64,000 nucleotides of DNA from Microbacterium cremeum (GTDB taxonomy: Bacteria; Actinomycetota; Actinomycetes; Actinomycetales; Microbacteriaceae), in NCBI RefSeq assembly GCF_015277855.1, contig NZ_CP063812.1, positions 3,286,001 through 3,350,000 of the forward strand, written 5' to 3'. Below are positions 42,320 to 52,181 of the stretch, piece by piece. Each line of letters begins with the position of its first letter. Position 1 is the first letter of the stretch. A model generated the notes under the pieces. That model did not search any database and was not told the origin of the DNA. It saw nothing but the letters and a program-made list of their open reading frames with translations. A program made the translations under genes and the position numbers.

Positions 42320-42736
42320 ATGCCTCTCGTTCGAATCGACCACAGCGACGCCCGTACCAACTCGACCGAGATCGCCGCGGCCGTGCACCATGCCATCGTC
42401 GCTGTCTACGGCATCCCGGTTCGCGATCGCTTCCAGGTCCTCACCTCTCGCCCGGCGACCACGATCGTCGCGGAGGATGCTGGCCTCGGCTTCGACCGCG
42501 CCGACCCGGTGATCATCCAGATCTTCACCCAGCGCGGCCGCACCGACGAGACGAAGCAAGCCCTCTACGCCGAGATTGCCACCCGGCTCGCTGAGGTGGG
42601 TGTCGGCGGCGAGGATGTCTTCATCGGCTACGTCGAGAACGGCCCGCAGGACTGGTCGTTCGGCTTCGGCCGCGCGCAGTATCTGACTGGCGAACTCGCC
42701 GTGCCGGCGGCGAAGCCGAACGTCGCGGGAGTGTGA
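42320..42736 (+). CDS. Tautomerase family protein
   Basis: 138 residues. It begins Met-Pro (MPLVRIDHSD), so removal of Met leaves the catalytic N-terminal proline of the 4-oxalocrotonate tautomerase/MSAD superfamily. The length and the segment DPVIIQIFTQRGR TDETKQ fit the larger (fused-length, tautomerase_2) members. The family tautomerises or hydrates/decarboxylates unsaturated or halogenated acids; malonate semialdehyde decarboxylase belongs here, which is notable because inositol breakdown makes malonate semialdehyde. AAGGAA 5 nt upstream. Followed by the transaldolase gene after 10 nt. Confidence 0.75.
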   Translation: MPLVRIDHSDARTNSTEIAAAVHHAIVAVYGIPVRDRFQVLTSRPATTIVAEDAGLGFDRADPVIIQIFTQRGRTDETKQALYAEIATRLAEVGVGGEDVFIGYVENGPQDWSFGFGRAQYLTGELAVPAAKPNVAGV

Positions 42737-42746
42737 GGGACGCCGC

Positions 42747-43829
42747 ATGACCAGCCTCACCGATTCCCCGGTCCGTCCCTTTGCCCGGGCAGCTGAACGA
42801 TTCCCTACGGTCTTGTGGAACGACTCTGCTGACCCCGCTGAGCTTCGCCGCTCCATCGAACTCGGCGCGGTCGGCGCAACCTGCAACCCCGTCATAGCCC
42901 TCACGGCGATCCGCAACGACCCCGCATACTGGACGCCTCGACTGCAGGCACTCGCAGTCGAGCACCCGACCTGGGGAGAGTCTGAGCTCGGCTGGGAAGC
43001 AGTCAAAGAACTCTCCGTCGAGGCCGCGAAGCTCCTCAAACCCGCGTTCGACGAAAGTGGCGGTCGCGACGGGCGCCTGTCTATCCAGACCGATCCTCGT
43101 CTGCACCGCGATGCCGAGGCACTTGTGGCGCAGGCCGTCCAGTTCTCGAAGCTGGCCGAGAACATCATCGTGAAGATCCCGGCTACCGACACCGGTATCC
43201 ACGCCATGGAGGAGGCCGCATTCCAGGGGGTCAGCATCAACGCCACCCTCAGCTTCACCGTTCCCCAGGCTGTCGCGGTCGGCGCGGCACTCGAGCATGC
43301 GCTCGAGCGCCGGCGCGAGGCAGGGCGTCCCGACCAGGAGTTCGGCCACGTCGTCACGATCATGGGTGGACGGCTCGATGACTGGTTGAAGACCTGGACG
43401 GCGAAGAACCGCATCCTCACGGCTCCGGGAACACTCGATTGGGCCGGCGTCGCGGCTCTCAAGAAGGCATATGCCATCTTCCGCGAGCGGGGGTTCCGCA
43501 GCCGCATCCTGTCTGCTGCGTTCCGCAACCACCTGCAGTGGTCGGAACTGGTGGGCGGTGACCTCGTCGTTTCGCCGCCCTTCGACTGGCAGCACCGCAT
43601 CGACGCGAATGGCATCCCCGCTCGGGATCGAATCGCAGAACCCGTCCCCACGGCGGTTCTCGACGAGCTTCATTCGTTGAGCGAGTTCCGCCGAGCCTAT
43701 GACGTCGACGGGCTTCGCGCGGGAGAATTCGCCGACTTCGGCGCCGCACGCAACACACTCCGCCAGTTCCTCGACGCCGATGCGCAGCTTGACGCCTTGG
43801 TGCGGGACGTCATCGTGCCACCCGCCTGA
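42747..43829 (+). CDS. Transaldolase family protein
   Basis: 360 residues. Transaldolase-type barrel with GAVGATCNPVIALTAI at the start, the Schiff-base Lys in NIIVKIPATDTGIHAME and GVSINATLSFTVPQAVAV. It differs from the housekeeping pentose-phosphate transaldolase in the long Arg/His-rich C-terminal part. It likely forms a two-gene unit with the tautomerase. Could be a sugar-phosphate aldolase; substrate unknown. Confidence 0.8.
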   Translation: MTSLTDSPVRPFARAAERFPTVLWNDSADPAELRRSIELGAVGATCNPVIALTAIRNDPAYWTPRLQALAVEHPTWGESELGWEAVKELSVEAAKLLKPAFDESGGRDGRLSIQTDPRLHRDAEALVAQAVQFSKLAENIIVKIPATDTGIHAMEEAAFQGVSINATLSFTVPQAVAVGAALEHALERRREAGRPDQEFGHVVTIMGGRLDDWLKTWTAKNRILTAPGTLDWAGVAALKKAYAIFRERGFRSRILSAAFRNHLQWSELVGGDLVVSPPFDWQHRIDANGIPARDRIAEPVPTAVLDELHSLSEFRRAYDVDGLRAGEFADFGAARNTLRQFLDADAQLDALVRDVIVPPA

Positions 43830-44131
43830 CGGATCTTCGTCTGGCACATCGCTCGCCCCGGAGCGCCGAGGATCGCTGCCCCACTGCGAGTTGGGGGGCC
43901 TACTCACCGCAAGTCGAGGCCGGGCCTTCTCGACGCGCTCTCGTCGTCGCGACCCGTCATGTCGGCGTGCAGCTTGTCGTGCAGCCGGAGACGCTCCCGA
44001 ATGGAAGGGGCGTCTGCGGCGCGCGAAAGGTGCGCAACGTCTGCCCTGCCCTCGCGTGGACTTCCCTGCAAATTTGTCTGTTGGCGGGGAAGGGGCTTCT
44101 CACAAGGCGGGCGGTGGTGCACTTCCTCGCA
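43830..44131. other. Intergenic region with a possible gene remnant
   Basis: 302 bases between convergent genes. On the minus strand 43904-44032 reads AADAPSIRERLRLHDKLHAD and on to a TGA at 43904, with about 85% G/C-ending codons, as in the 3' end of a former gene. Upstream of ~44032 the codon bias is lost and no start with a ribosome site is seen. No terminator recognised. Confidence 0.3.
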
Positions 44132-47100
44132 CTACTGATGCTCGCGGCGCACAGGACGCCTGCGGAGCGCGAAGGCCACTGATCCGGCAAACAGGAGAAG
44201 CATCGCAATCGCAGGCAGCCACGGGGGGAGGCCGGTCCCCGTCTCGGACAACTCGCGCGGCTGCTGCGCGCTTGTGCCGGGAGGGTTGCCCGATCCCGGT
44301 TCTGCTGGGACCGCCGGCCCGGGATTGCCGGGTCCGGGATCGGTCGGATCGGGATCGGTCCGACCGGTGTACGTGAACGCGTCCGGTAGTGTCGCACTCG
44401 ACCCCCCTGCGACCGTGAGGGTGACCTCGACGGCGCCCGGCGCGTGCGCCGGAGTGGTCGCCAGACAGAGGTCGCGCGGCTCCTCCTCCGGACCGCTCGG
44501 GGTGCGCGAACAAGTGACGTCCGTCGCCGCTGACCCGTCGAATAAAACCGTGGGGAACTCTGCCGCCTCTCCAAGAGTGCCCGGGGGTGTGAAGAGATGC
44601 GCGCCGGTGAGAGCGACCCGCGTGCCGCCGCCCTCGGGCCCCCGAATCGGATCGATACCCGACAGCACCGGCGGGGGCGCGTCGACCGTCACGGTGAACG
44701 ATCCTGAACCGCAGGCCCGGCCCGTGTCGCATACCTGTACGGTGATCGTGCGGGCGCCTGGCGTGCGATAGACGTGATCCAGCGCAAACGCCTGCCCGTT
44801 CAGCGGCAGCGCTTGGGCCCCTTCCCCGTCGCCGTAATCCACCGTGGCGGTCCATTCGTTCGCGCCGGGATCGACGAACGCGCCGGCCACGCGCAACTGG
44901 CCATCAGATCCGAGCGTGACGTCCTCGAGCGCAGCGATCGCTGGCGGGACGTTCCGCACCGTCACAAGGCGGCTCGTTGTGGCCTGCATACCCCGATCGT
45001 CGGTGACCCGAAGCAGGATGACCCGGGAGCCGAACACCGGGAAGTTGACCTGCGCGTTCTCCGTGTCGGCATCGTCCGTCTCGCCGTCGCCGTCGAGATC
45101 CCATGCGTAGGCTAGCTGGCCCGATCCGGTGGAGTCGGCGGCGCTGAATGTCGCCGAGGAGCCTTCTTGCACCTCGCTCGGACCGGTGATGAGTGCGAGC
45201 GGGTCGGGAATCGGTGAATCTGCGGGGTTCACGGTGCCGGATCCGTGTTCCGCGATGACTGCGCGCCCGGAGGAGGAGCTTGCCCCACTCACATCGAGTC
45301 GGAAGAGGCGCGGCTGGGGGTCACCAGCGGCGACGGTCACCACGACGACGGCAGCGCGCGCATCGGCAGTCAATTCAACGGTGCCGCTGCCTGAAATGCC
45401 CGGCGGCGCCGAGCCGGAACCCTGCCAGGGGGCGGACACCGACCATGGAACGCTGAGCGTCTCGCCGGGAAGGAGCTGCGGCGCCGAGATCGTGAACGAC
45501 GCCGTGACCTCCGCCTCACCAGGCGCTGGAGCGATCACCGTCTGGTCACTGGTCTTCACGAGCAACGGTTCATCGTCCGCGATGGTGATCTCGGTGACCC
45601 CACCGGACTCCGCGCCGCGTGGATCCGACAGCGCGATGGAGAATGTCTCGTCCGGCTCCAGTTCGGCGTCGCCGTTCACGACGACGGAGAAGGTCTTCGA
45701 CGTCTCCCCCGGCGCGAACTCCGCCACACCCGAGCCAGCGATGTAGTCGCCGGCGACCGATACGGCACCGCCGGCGTGCGCGGTGCCGTCCTCGGTGCGC
45801 CACAGGACAGATGCCGCAGCGGCGCTCGGGCGGTCCAAGGTCACCGTGAAGGATGCCTCTCGCCCGCCGGCGGAACCCTCCACGACGCTCCCGGGCCCCG
45901 CGATGCCCACCGCGGGTACGGGGTCGTTGTCGGCGATCGACACCGACGCGCTCGCATCCGAGATGCCGGCCCAGGCGGGAGCATCCGAAAGACGCACCTC
46001 GAAGGACCGCTCGACGCCGGACTGCGTCATGGCGTTGTCGATCGTGGGCACCTCGATGACGACGCCCGTCTGACCCGCAGGGATGACAACGCTGCTCGCC
46101 GCGCTCTCGTAGTCGGTGCCCGCGATGGCGCTGCCGTCGAAGGTCTGGAAGGCGAGCTGGTAGTCGATCCCGGCGGGATGATTCAGCGTCACCTCGAGCC
46201 GCGCTGTCTCGCCTTCGGCCACGGCCGCGTCCGCGACGGATACCTCGATGCCCGGCCCGCGCTGCTCGGCGAGTCGCGCCACCGGGTCACCCGCCAGCGC
46301 AAGGTAGTGGTGGTAGTGCAGGCCCGCATACCCACCGACGATCTTCGAGATCGGACGGTCGCCGGGCATCGGCACCGGCGTGGGCGTCGCCACGACCCCG
46401 GGAGCCCCGGGAATGCCCAGGTCGTCGGAGTTGCGGCCCCATGCGAGCACGCTCCCGTCCTCACGGATCGCGAAGCCGATCCCTCCGCTGGTGTGTATGG
46501 AAACCACCGGCGGGCCTTCGGGCAGCCTGATCTGCTCGGGCGTCGCGCGGAACGACTGCTGCGGGGACTGCCCCTCGGTGCAGCCGAGCTGGCAGGTGCC
46601 ATCCTGCCCCCAGGCCCACAGGGTGCCGTCGGCTTTCAGGACGACGGTGCCCGCGATCGAGGTGGCGATGTCGACGACGCTGCCAGGCCCCATACCGGGC
46701 ACCTGTTCGATGTCGTAGGTGTCCTCTCCGGTCGGTCGCCCGGTTCCGACCCGGCCGCACGAGTAGAGCGAGCCATCGCGCTTCACGACGAAGGATGCCT
46801 CACGGGTCACCGCGACTTTGCGGTTGTCGGTGCCGAAGCCCTCCACACGCCTCGGCAGCGGTTCGTAGCCGGACGTGGAGCACTGTCCGGCGCCCCAGTT
46901 CATCACGCTGCCGTCCTCCATCAGCACGAGGTTGACGTTGAGGCCGAGGCCGGCCTGCCGCACGCCGCTGAGTGGCGCGGTGCCGTCCGGCGTGCGCACG
47001 AGCGTCGGGTAGCGACGCACTCCTCCGATGGTGCCGGCGCCCGCGTGGCCGCTCGAGCCCCACACGGCGACCTGGCCGCCGTCCAGGACAGCACCCATGA

Positions 47101-50100
47101 ACGACATGCTGTCCTCACCGCTCTGCGCGAACTTCTTCGCCCGCAGCTGCGTTCCCGGCTGACCGTCGACCCCGACCACAGGGCCGGGCGTCGAGGTGTA
47201 CCACGGAGCGGGGGGAGCGTCGCCTCGGAACTCGATGCGGCCCCATGACCACACCCGGCCGTCGGGGGAGATCGCAGCAGTCGCGTTGTTCGCATTGGTC
47301 ACGATGTCGGTGTACGCCGGCAGATCCGTGACGTACGGAGTGCTCATGTGAGCGGGCCAGCCCTCGTGCCGCGTCTCGAACGGGTGCCCCCAGGCGAGAG
47401 TTGCCTGGCCCTGGGTCGTGACAGCGAAGCGCAGTTCGCCGTCCCTTCCGAGGGAGACGCTGTTCACCAATGTGCCGGCGGGCATTTCTGTGACCGTCGG
47501 GCTACCGGATGCAACTGCCCACTCCACCATCGAGCCGTCGGCGCGCACCGCCGCGGCGCGCTCTCCACCGGCCTCGAGGTGCGCGACCACCGCGCCTTCC
47601 GGAAGCTCGACAAGTCGCGACTGAGGGTCGCCGGCGCCGAGCGTCCAGAGCCGATCGGCGGCGTCGAGCACGAGCGAGAAGCCGTCTCCGGCGGCCAGAC
47701 GTGCGGGGCGCTCCGCGCGCTCCAGATCCTCACCGCTTCCGATCTCGAGCTCGATCCGCACGGGCGATCCGATGCTGCCTTCACCCTCGCCGAGTTGCCC
47801 CTGCCTGTTGTCGCCGCAGCCGAACAGCGAGCCGTCCTGAAGCGCGATGAGCAAGTGACCTTCGCCTGCCCCGATGCGCTCGACGCCGGCCGGCAGATCT
47901 TCCACCTTCGCCGCGGTGCGCGGGCGAGATGCGGGGTCTTCACCGCCGCTCGTGCCGCAGGCCCCCGCCGTCACCCAGAGGTCGCCATCGGCCACGAAGG
48001 CGGCGAACCCACCCGCGGAAACGGCATCCGTGACCCCGCCGAGCAGGTCTGCTCCAGCCCGCACGAGCGCCGGCACGCGGCTACTCGCCGCCTCGTTCCC
48101 TGTGCCCAGCGCGCCGCCCGCGTTGGGCCCCCAGGATGCGACCGTGCCGTCATCGAGCACGGCGACGCCGATGCGGTTCGTGTCGGCGTGGGTCACCCGC
48201 GGCCCGGTGGCCCCGAGCTGACCCGTGCCCGAGAGCCCCACGACCGGCCCCGGCTGGAACCGTTCACCGCTCGCGCCGTTGCCGAGCTGGTCGCCGTCCG
48301 AGCGGCCCCATGACCAGAGCGCGCCCTCCTCGGTGAGGGCAAGCCCCATGCGGTCACCGGCGATGATCCGCCGGGTGGTGTGGTCGAGGAGATCGATCGC
48401 GTGCGGACGGTCGGCGGGAAGCGCCGCGGAGATCGACCGACCGACCGCAGCATGGTCAGGACTGCTCGCGGTGCTCCACGAAACGGGCAGTCCGGGCATC
48501 GCCCCGTGCGGAGCGTCCAAAGTGCCGTCGTTGCAGTCGTCGTCGATGCGATTTCCGACCACCTCGGTTCGGCCGGGGTGGCGCAGCGCGTCATCGTCGT
48601 CGCAATCGGCCGTCGCGCTCCAGCCGTCGTCGTCGGCGTCGGGGCGCATCACGGTGAGATACCAACGCACGGTCGTGGTGCGCCCAAGGGCGTCGGTGAC
48701 GCGAAGGTCCAGACCGCGCACGCCGAGATCAGCCTCCGTCGGCGTGTATACGAGCGGCAGTCCACCGCCGATCTCGCGTCCCTCCAGCGTCCACGAGACT
48801 GTCAGCCCGGCACCGTTACCTTCGACTTCGGGGGCTACGGTCAACTCGTCGCCCACGAACGCGTCGACGTGCTGCCCATCGATCAGCCCGACCTCGGGAC
48901 CTGCTCCGCGGTCGACGGCGAGAGGCGCGTATGAGGTCGCCTCCCTCCCCTCCGCATCGGTGACCCGCAGACTTACGACGCCGGGATTGTCGGGCCCGAT
49001 CGCCATCTCCGCGAGCCGGCCGCTCGCGTCGTCGAACTCGCCATCGGCGTCTGTGTCCCACGCGTACGAGGCGATCCCTCCACCCTCTCCCGGCGCCGAG
49101 GCCGAACCGTCCAGCGTGACCACCTCACCGGCCGCGACGACGTACGGTCCGCCGGCGTGGGCGCGCGGTGCGGTCTTCGGCACAGCGGCCTGTGCCTCCA
49201 GGCCTGCGATCGTCTCGTCCAGCTGCCCCGCGCTCGTGCGCAGCTCCTGCGCAGTCCCCCGCTGGAGCGCGGCATGCTCCCGGTAGTGGTCGTCCATCCG
49301 TGCCAGATCCCAGGAATCGGTGGCGAGCATGTGCCCGGTCTCGGCCAGGCGCTGCCGGATCGCGTCCTGTTCTTCGGGAGTGACTCCGAGGTTTGCCAGC
49401 GTGCGCAGTTCGGCAGGAGTCCACGAGCTCGTGCCCACCCCGCTCGCCCACTCCATCAGTCGGCGGCTGCGCTGATCGTACGCGGGCATCTGGTCGAGCG
49501 ATGCGCGAGCGACATCCATCGCCTCAGCGCTGCGCTCCGCGGCTCCGGCGAGCGTGAGACTCAGGTCCCGCAGCTCCCGGGCGTGCCGAAGCGCCCATTC
49601 CGGGTCTCCTGCGACCGTCGCGCCCTGGTAGCGCTCCAGTGATCGCAGATAGGCGGCTGCCACCCCACCCTCGGTCGCCGCCTCGCTCGCAATGCCCTGC
49701 ACCGCAGCCCACGGGCCATACGCCGCATCGGCGACCGGCGTCTCGATCTTGGGGATCGCGGTGGAGTGCTGAAAGTCGTGATCCGGCGGGTCCTCGGCGA
49801 TGGCTTTGTAGTGATCCGACTGGCTGGCGGCGTAGTTGATCGCACTCTGGAACGTGGCCCACGGTCCTCCGGAAGGGAAGCGGATCACCTTCGTCTCGAA
49901 CTTGACGTCATTGATCGCGTCCAGGATCGATCCTCGGGACTGCCAGAGGTGATCCAGCCAGGCGATCGGCGCCTCATAGGAGGAGAGGGCCTGCAGCGCT
50001 CGCGCCAGATAGTTGCTGTACAGCCACATGCGGCCGAGCTGATTCGCGCGGTCCTTCATCTCACCGATCCACGTGGCGTACGGCGGCAGAACGGCCGGGT

Positions 50101-50593
50101 ACCTCACCGTGATCACGCCGCCGTAGACGCTGTCGACCCCCGCGTTGTAGAACCCGTCCTGGCAGTTGTCGATCACCACGTCGTAGACGCCCTCAGTGAG
50201 CGCACCCTGCGGTCCTGTGACCGCCAGCAGTTCGTCGATGAATGCACCGGTGGAACCCGTACCGATGACGACGGCTGGTTCGGTGCCGTCAGCCTGCGTC
50301 ATGCGCGCCCCGTCCTGCGCACTGCCGGCGGCGACCACATAGATTCGTGCGGCGGGAAAGGCCCAGTCGTTAGTCCCTCCGAACAGGCACAGCGGCACGT
50401 TCGAGATCGCTCCGCTCGCGTAGATTCCGCCGTTCGCTCCCGCAGTGATCATGGGCTCGCCGTCCCCGAAGTACAGCAGGTCTGCGGGGTTCGCGCGGGC
50501 CGCGAACGGTTGCGCCGTGATTCCGAGCAGCACCGCGAGCAGGAGGCCGAGAGTGCGGGTGAGGCTGACCCGGGTGGTCGATCGTGCGTACAT
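44132..50593 (-). CDS. Giant cell-wall-anchored protein with RCC1, Calx-beta, PKD and IPT/TIG domains
   Basis: 2153 residues, exported and probably sortase-anchored. Signal peptide ~1-34; an unrecognised N-terminal region (~35-470) with helices; PKD-like domain (~480-545); an Asp-rich MopE-type metal-binding motif (DADDDGWSATADCDDDD ... NRIDDDCND, ~650-695); a long RCC1 beta-propeller-like repeat region (~735-1430, repeated WSWG/AWG segments); two Calx-beta domains (~1444-1558 and ~1564-1674); a further beta-domain (~1676-1784); two PKD domains (~1798-1964); an IPT/TIG domain (~1971-2071). The C-terminus is a Pro/Gly-rich spacer, LSETGTG sorting signal (~2113), a hydrophobic span and a basic tail. 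Likely adhesion or matrix contact; no enzymatic domain seen. Confidence 0.85.
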   Translation of the reverse strand: MYARSTTRVSLTRTLGLLLAVLLGITAQPFAARANPADLLYFGDGEPMITAGANGGIYASGAISNVPLCLFGGTNDWAFPAARIYVVAAGSAQDGARMTQADGTEPAVVIGTGSTGAFIDELLAVTGPQGALTEGVYDVVIDNCQDGFYNAGVDSVYGGVITVRYPAVLPPYATWIGEMKDRANQLGRMWLYSNYLARALQALSSYEAPIAWLDHLWQSRGSILDAINDVKFETKVIRFPSGGPWATFQSAINYAASQSDHYKAIAEDPPDHDFQHSTAIPKIETPVADAAYGPWAAVQGIASEAATEGGVAAAYLRSLERYQGATVAGDPEWALRHARELRDLSLTLAGAAERSAEAMDVARASLDQMPAYDQRSRRLMEWASGVGTSSWTPAELRTLANLGVTPEEQDAIRQRLAETGHMLATDSWDLARMDDHYREHAALQRGTAQELRTSAGQLDETIAGLEAQAAVPKTAPRAHAGGPYVVAAGEVVTLDGSASAPGEGGGIASYAWDTDADGEFDDASGRLAEMAIGPDNPGVVSLRVTDAEGREATSYAPLAVDRGAGPEVGLIDGQHVDAFVGDELTVAPEVEGNGAGLTVSWTLEGREIGGGLPLVYTPTEADLGVRGLDLRVTDALGRTTTVRWYLTVMRPDADDDGWSATADCDDDDALRHPGRTEVVGNRIDDDCNDGTLDAPHGAMPGLPVSWSTASSPDHAAVGRSISAALPADRPHAIDLLDHTTRRIIAGDRMGLALTEEGALWSWGRSDGDQLGNGASGERFQPGPVVGLSGTGQLGATGPRVTHADTNRIGVAVLDDGTVASWGPNAGGALGTGNEAASSRVPALVRAGADLLGGVTDAVSAGGFAAFVADGDLWVTAGACGTSGGEDPASRPRTAAKVEDLPAGVERIGAGEGHLLIALQDGSLFGCGDNRQGQLGEGEGSIGSPVRIELEIGSGEDLERAERPARLAAGDGFSLVLDAADRLWTLGAGDPQSRLVELPEGAVVAHLEAGGERAAAVRADGSMVEWAVASGSPTVTEMPAGTLVNSVSLGRDGELRFAVTTQGQATLAWGHPFETRHEGWPAHMSTPYVTDLPAYTDIVTNANNATAAISPDGRVWSWGRIEFRGDAPPAPWYTSTPGPVVGVDGQPGTQLRAKKFAQSGEDSMSFMGAVLDGGQVAVWGSSGHAGAGTIGGVRRYPTLVRTPDGTAPLSGVRQAGLGLNVNLVLMEDGSVMNWGAGQCSTSGYEPLPRRVEGFGTDNRKVAVTREASFVVKRDGSLYSCGRVGTGRPTGEDTYDIEQVPGMGPGSVVDIATSIAGTVVLKADGTLWAWGQDGTCQLGCTEGQSPQQSFRATPEQIRLPEGPPVVSIHTSGGIGFAIREDGSVLAWGRNSDDLGIPGAPGVVATPTPVPMPGDRPISKIVGGYAGLHYHHYLALAGDPVARLAEQRGPGIEVSVADAAVAEGETARLEVTLNHPAGIDYQLAFQTFDGSAIAGTDYESAASSVVIPAGQTGVVIEVPTIDNAMTQSGVERSFEVRLSDAPAWAGISDASASVSIADNDPVPAVGIAGPGSVVEGSAGGREASFTVTLDRPSAAAASVLWRTEDGTAHAGGAVSVAGDYIAGSGVAEFAPGETSKTFSVVVNGDAELEPDETFSIALSDPRGAESGGVTEITIADDEPLLVKTSDQTVIAPAPGEAEVTASFTISAPQLLPGETLSVPWSVSAPWQGSGSAPPGISGSGTVELTADARAAVVVVTVAAGDPQPRLFRLDVSGASSSSGRAVIAEHGSGTVNPADSPIPDPLALITGPSEVQEGSSATFSAADSTGSGQLAYAWDLDGDGETDDADTENAQVNFPVFGSRVILLRVTDDRGMQATTSRLVTVRNVPPAIAALEDVTLGSDGQLRVAGAFVDPGANEWTATVDYGDGEGAQALPLNGQAFALDHVYRTPGARTITVQVCDTGRACGSGSFTVTVDAPPPVLSGIDPIRGPEGGGTRVALTGAHLFTPPGTLGEAAEFPTVLFDGSAATDVTCSRTPSGPEEEPRDLCLATTPAHAPGAVEVTLTVAGGSSATLPDAFTYTGRTDPDPTDPGPGNPGPAVPAEPGSGNPPGTSAQQPRELSETGTGLPPWLPAIAMLLLFAGSVAFALRRRPVRREHQ

Positions 50594-50940
50594 GAAGAGG
50601 TGCCTGTCTGGGTGATCGCGGGCGTAGGCCCGCTGCCGCGCGAGACCCGTGCGGCCCCTTCACCCTGCCCGCGTGGGTGTCCCGGATTCCACGGACCCGT
50701 GTCCTGTTCCCGAGTGCCTACCCGCCTGGGCGTCCTGCTCCGTGCCGGTGCCAGCAGCCGGGCCACCGGCGCGGAGCCGGAGTCGCTGGCGGCGTGGCAC
50801 TGACTCCTGTCTGTGCCTCGCTGTGCCCGACGCCATCGCCCACACAGTGGTGACGAACCGCCCTCGCGCCCGGGACGTCGGGCGGTCGAACCTGGTGGGC
50901 GCCGGTATCCCGGCATCCGTTCTTGAGATGTGGAGTCGCC
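50594..50940. other. Divergent intergenic region
   Basis: 347 bases between the divergent surface-protein and membrane-protein genes. It should hold both promoters, but no -35/-10 pair or operator stands out. GGTGTCCCG near 50685 also occurs upstream of the response-regulator gene (56266). Confidence 0.35.
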
Positions 50941-51681
50941 ATGACCAATTCACCCGCTCCCGCGCGGCAGCCGCTCGTAGAGTCGCGTGCCACCACCGAC
51001 GCCCGCGTGCCTCGCGTACGCCGGCTGTGGATGCTGTGGGGCATCCTCGCCGGTCTCTTCGGGTTCGTCGCCACGATCCTGCTGGACGTGCGCCCGTGGA
51101 CAGAGGCCGATTATGAGAAGGGCGGCGTTCTCGCCGCGACGGCCGCCGACATGGCCAACCTGGATCCGCTGATGAACCAGCTCGGGTTCCTCGTGGGCTT
51201 CGCGGCGGTGGCGTGCCTGATCGTATTCCACTCGCTCTGGCGCTTGCACGTCGAGCGCGCACGTCCACGCTCGGGCGCGGCTCGTGTCGTCGCAGCGGGG
51301 CTCCTTGTCGCAGCATCCGGCCTGACACTCGCGTACGGGTGGAAGGGGTCACTCGCCCTCTACGGCCACGGTGGAGCGGAGTTCGGTAGCTTCGACGACA
51401 GCGGTTTGCTGATCTTCTACGCGCTGACCGACTTCGGTGCGTTCATCCCGTGGTTCGGTGTCATCGTGTCGTTCGCGGCGCTCGGTTGGATGGCGTGGGC
51501 GGAGCGCGCCGTGTCCCGCATCGCCGGCACGCTCGCGGCCGGTGCCGCGCTGCTGGTCGTGGCGGGTTACGTGGTCACCGGTGTGCCGGGGCTCGCCGGT
51601 CCCGTGGGCGGGCTCACGCTCGCGCTGGTGTCGACCTGGATGCTGATCGGTAGTCGCGGCGTCGCGGGCGGCGAGCGATGA
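50941..51681 (+). CDS. Integral membrane protein of unknown function
   Basis: 246 residues from ATG 50941 (GGAG upstream). A hydrophilic start, then about six membrane segments (LWMLWGILAGLFGFVATILL, LGFLVGFAAVACLIVFHSLW, VVAAGLLVAASGLTLAYGW, LIFYALTDFGAFIPWFGVIV, LAAGAALLVVAGYVV and the last near the C-terminus). No catalytic motif recognised. Its stop overlaps the ATG of the lipoprotein gene, and both lie next to a two-component system, which may control or sense them. Confidence 0.75.
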   Translation: MTNSPAPARQPLVESRATTDARVPRVRRLWMLWGILAGLFGFVATILLDVRPWTEADYEKGGVLAATAADMANLDPLMNQLGFLVGFAAVACLIVFHSLWRLHVERARPRSGAARVVAAGLLVAASGLTLAYGWKGSLALYGHGGAEFGSFDDSGLLIFYALTDFGAFIPWFGVIVSFAALGWMAWAERAVSRIAGTLAAGAALLVVAGYVVTGVPGLAGPVGGLTLALVSTWMLIGSRGVAGGER

Positions 51682-52181
51682 ACCGGATACCGGGCGCCCA
51701 AGGCGCCATCCCACGTGGCCTTGTCATGGCCGGGCTGGTCGTGGCCTTCACCGTTGCGCTGGCCGGATGCACCGGTGCCCCGCAGCCCGAGGCGGAGAAA
51801 CCCGCCGAGCAAGTGACGGCGGACGCCTCGTCCGACGCACCGGAGGAATGCGCGGACGCGTTCCCTCACGCGATCGGCACGCCGAGCCTGGCCGAGGTCG
51901 AAGCGCTGCCCGCCGACTGGCCGGAGCCGCCCGCCGGCTCGACGCTCTGTCTGACGGCGAGCGCGCTCGGCGACGGGGGCTCGGAGTCGATCTCATACGC
52001 CACACCCGCGACGGCCGATGCCGTGCTCGCCTACTACGAGGATGCTCTGGGCGGCTACTCGGTTGCCCGCGAGACGTCGCCGACCGGAGGGGAGATGCTT
52101 GTGGGTGACGGTGGGGCGGTTTCGTTCCAGATTCGTCCCGGGGAGGGCAGCATCGTCATCGCGCTCGTGTCGACGGGGTGA
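51678..52181 (+). CDS. Putative lipoprotein
   Basis: 167 residues. Signal peptide with lipobox ALAGC (Cys ~31); mature region acidic with two further Cys (EECADAF, TLCLTAS), then a small alpha/beta segment (TADAVLAYYEDALGGYSV) of the type seen in extracytoplasmic proteins of unknown function. ATGA-coupled to the membrane protein. The 3' end overlaps the convergent histidine kinase gene by 26 nt. Confidence 0.75.
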   Translation: MNRIPGAQGAIPRGLVMAGLVVAFTVALAGCTGAPQPEAEKPAEQVTADASSDAPEECADAFPHAIGTPSLAEVEALPADWPEPPAGSTLCLTASALGDGGSESISYATPATADAVLAYYEDALGGYSVARETSPTGGEMLVGDGGAVSFQIRPGEGSIVIALVSTG

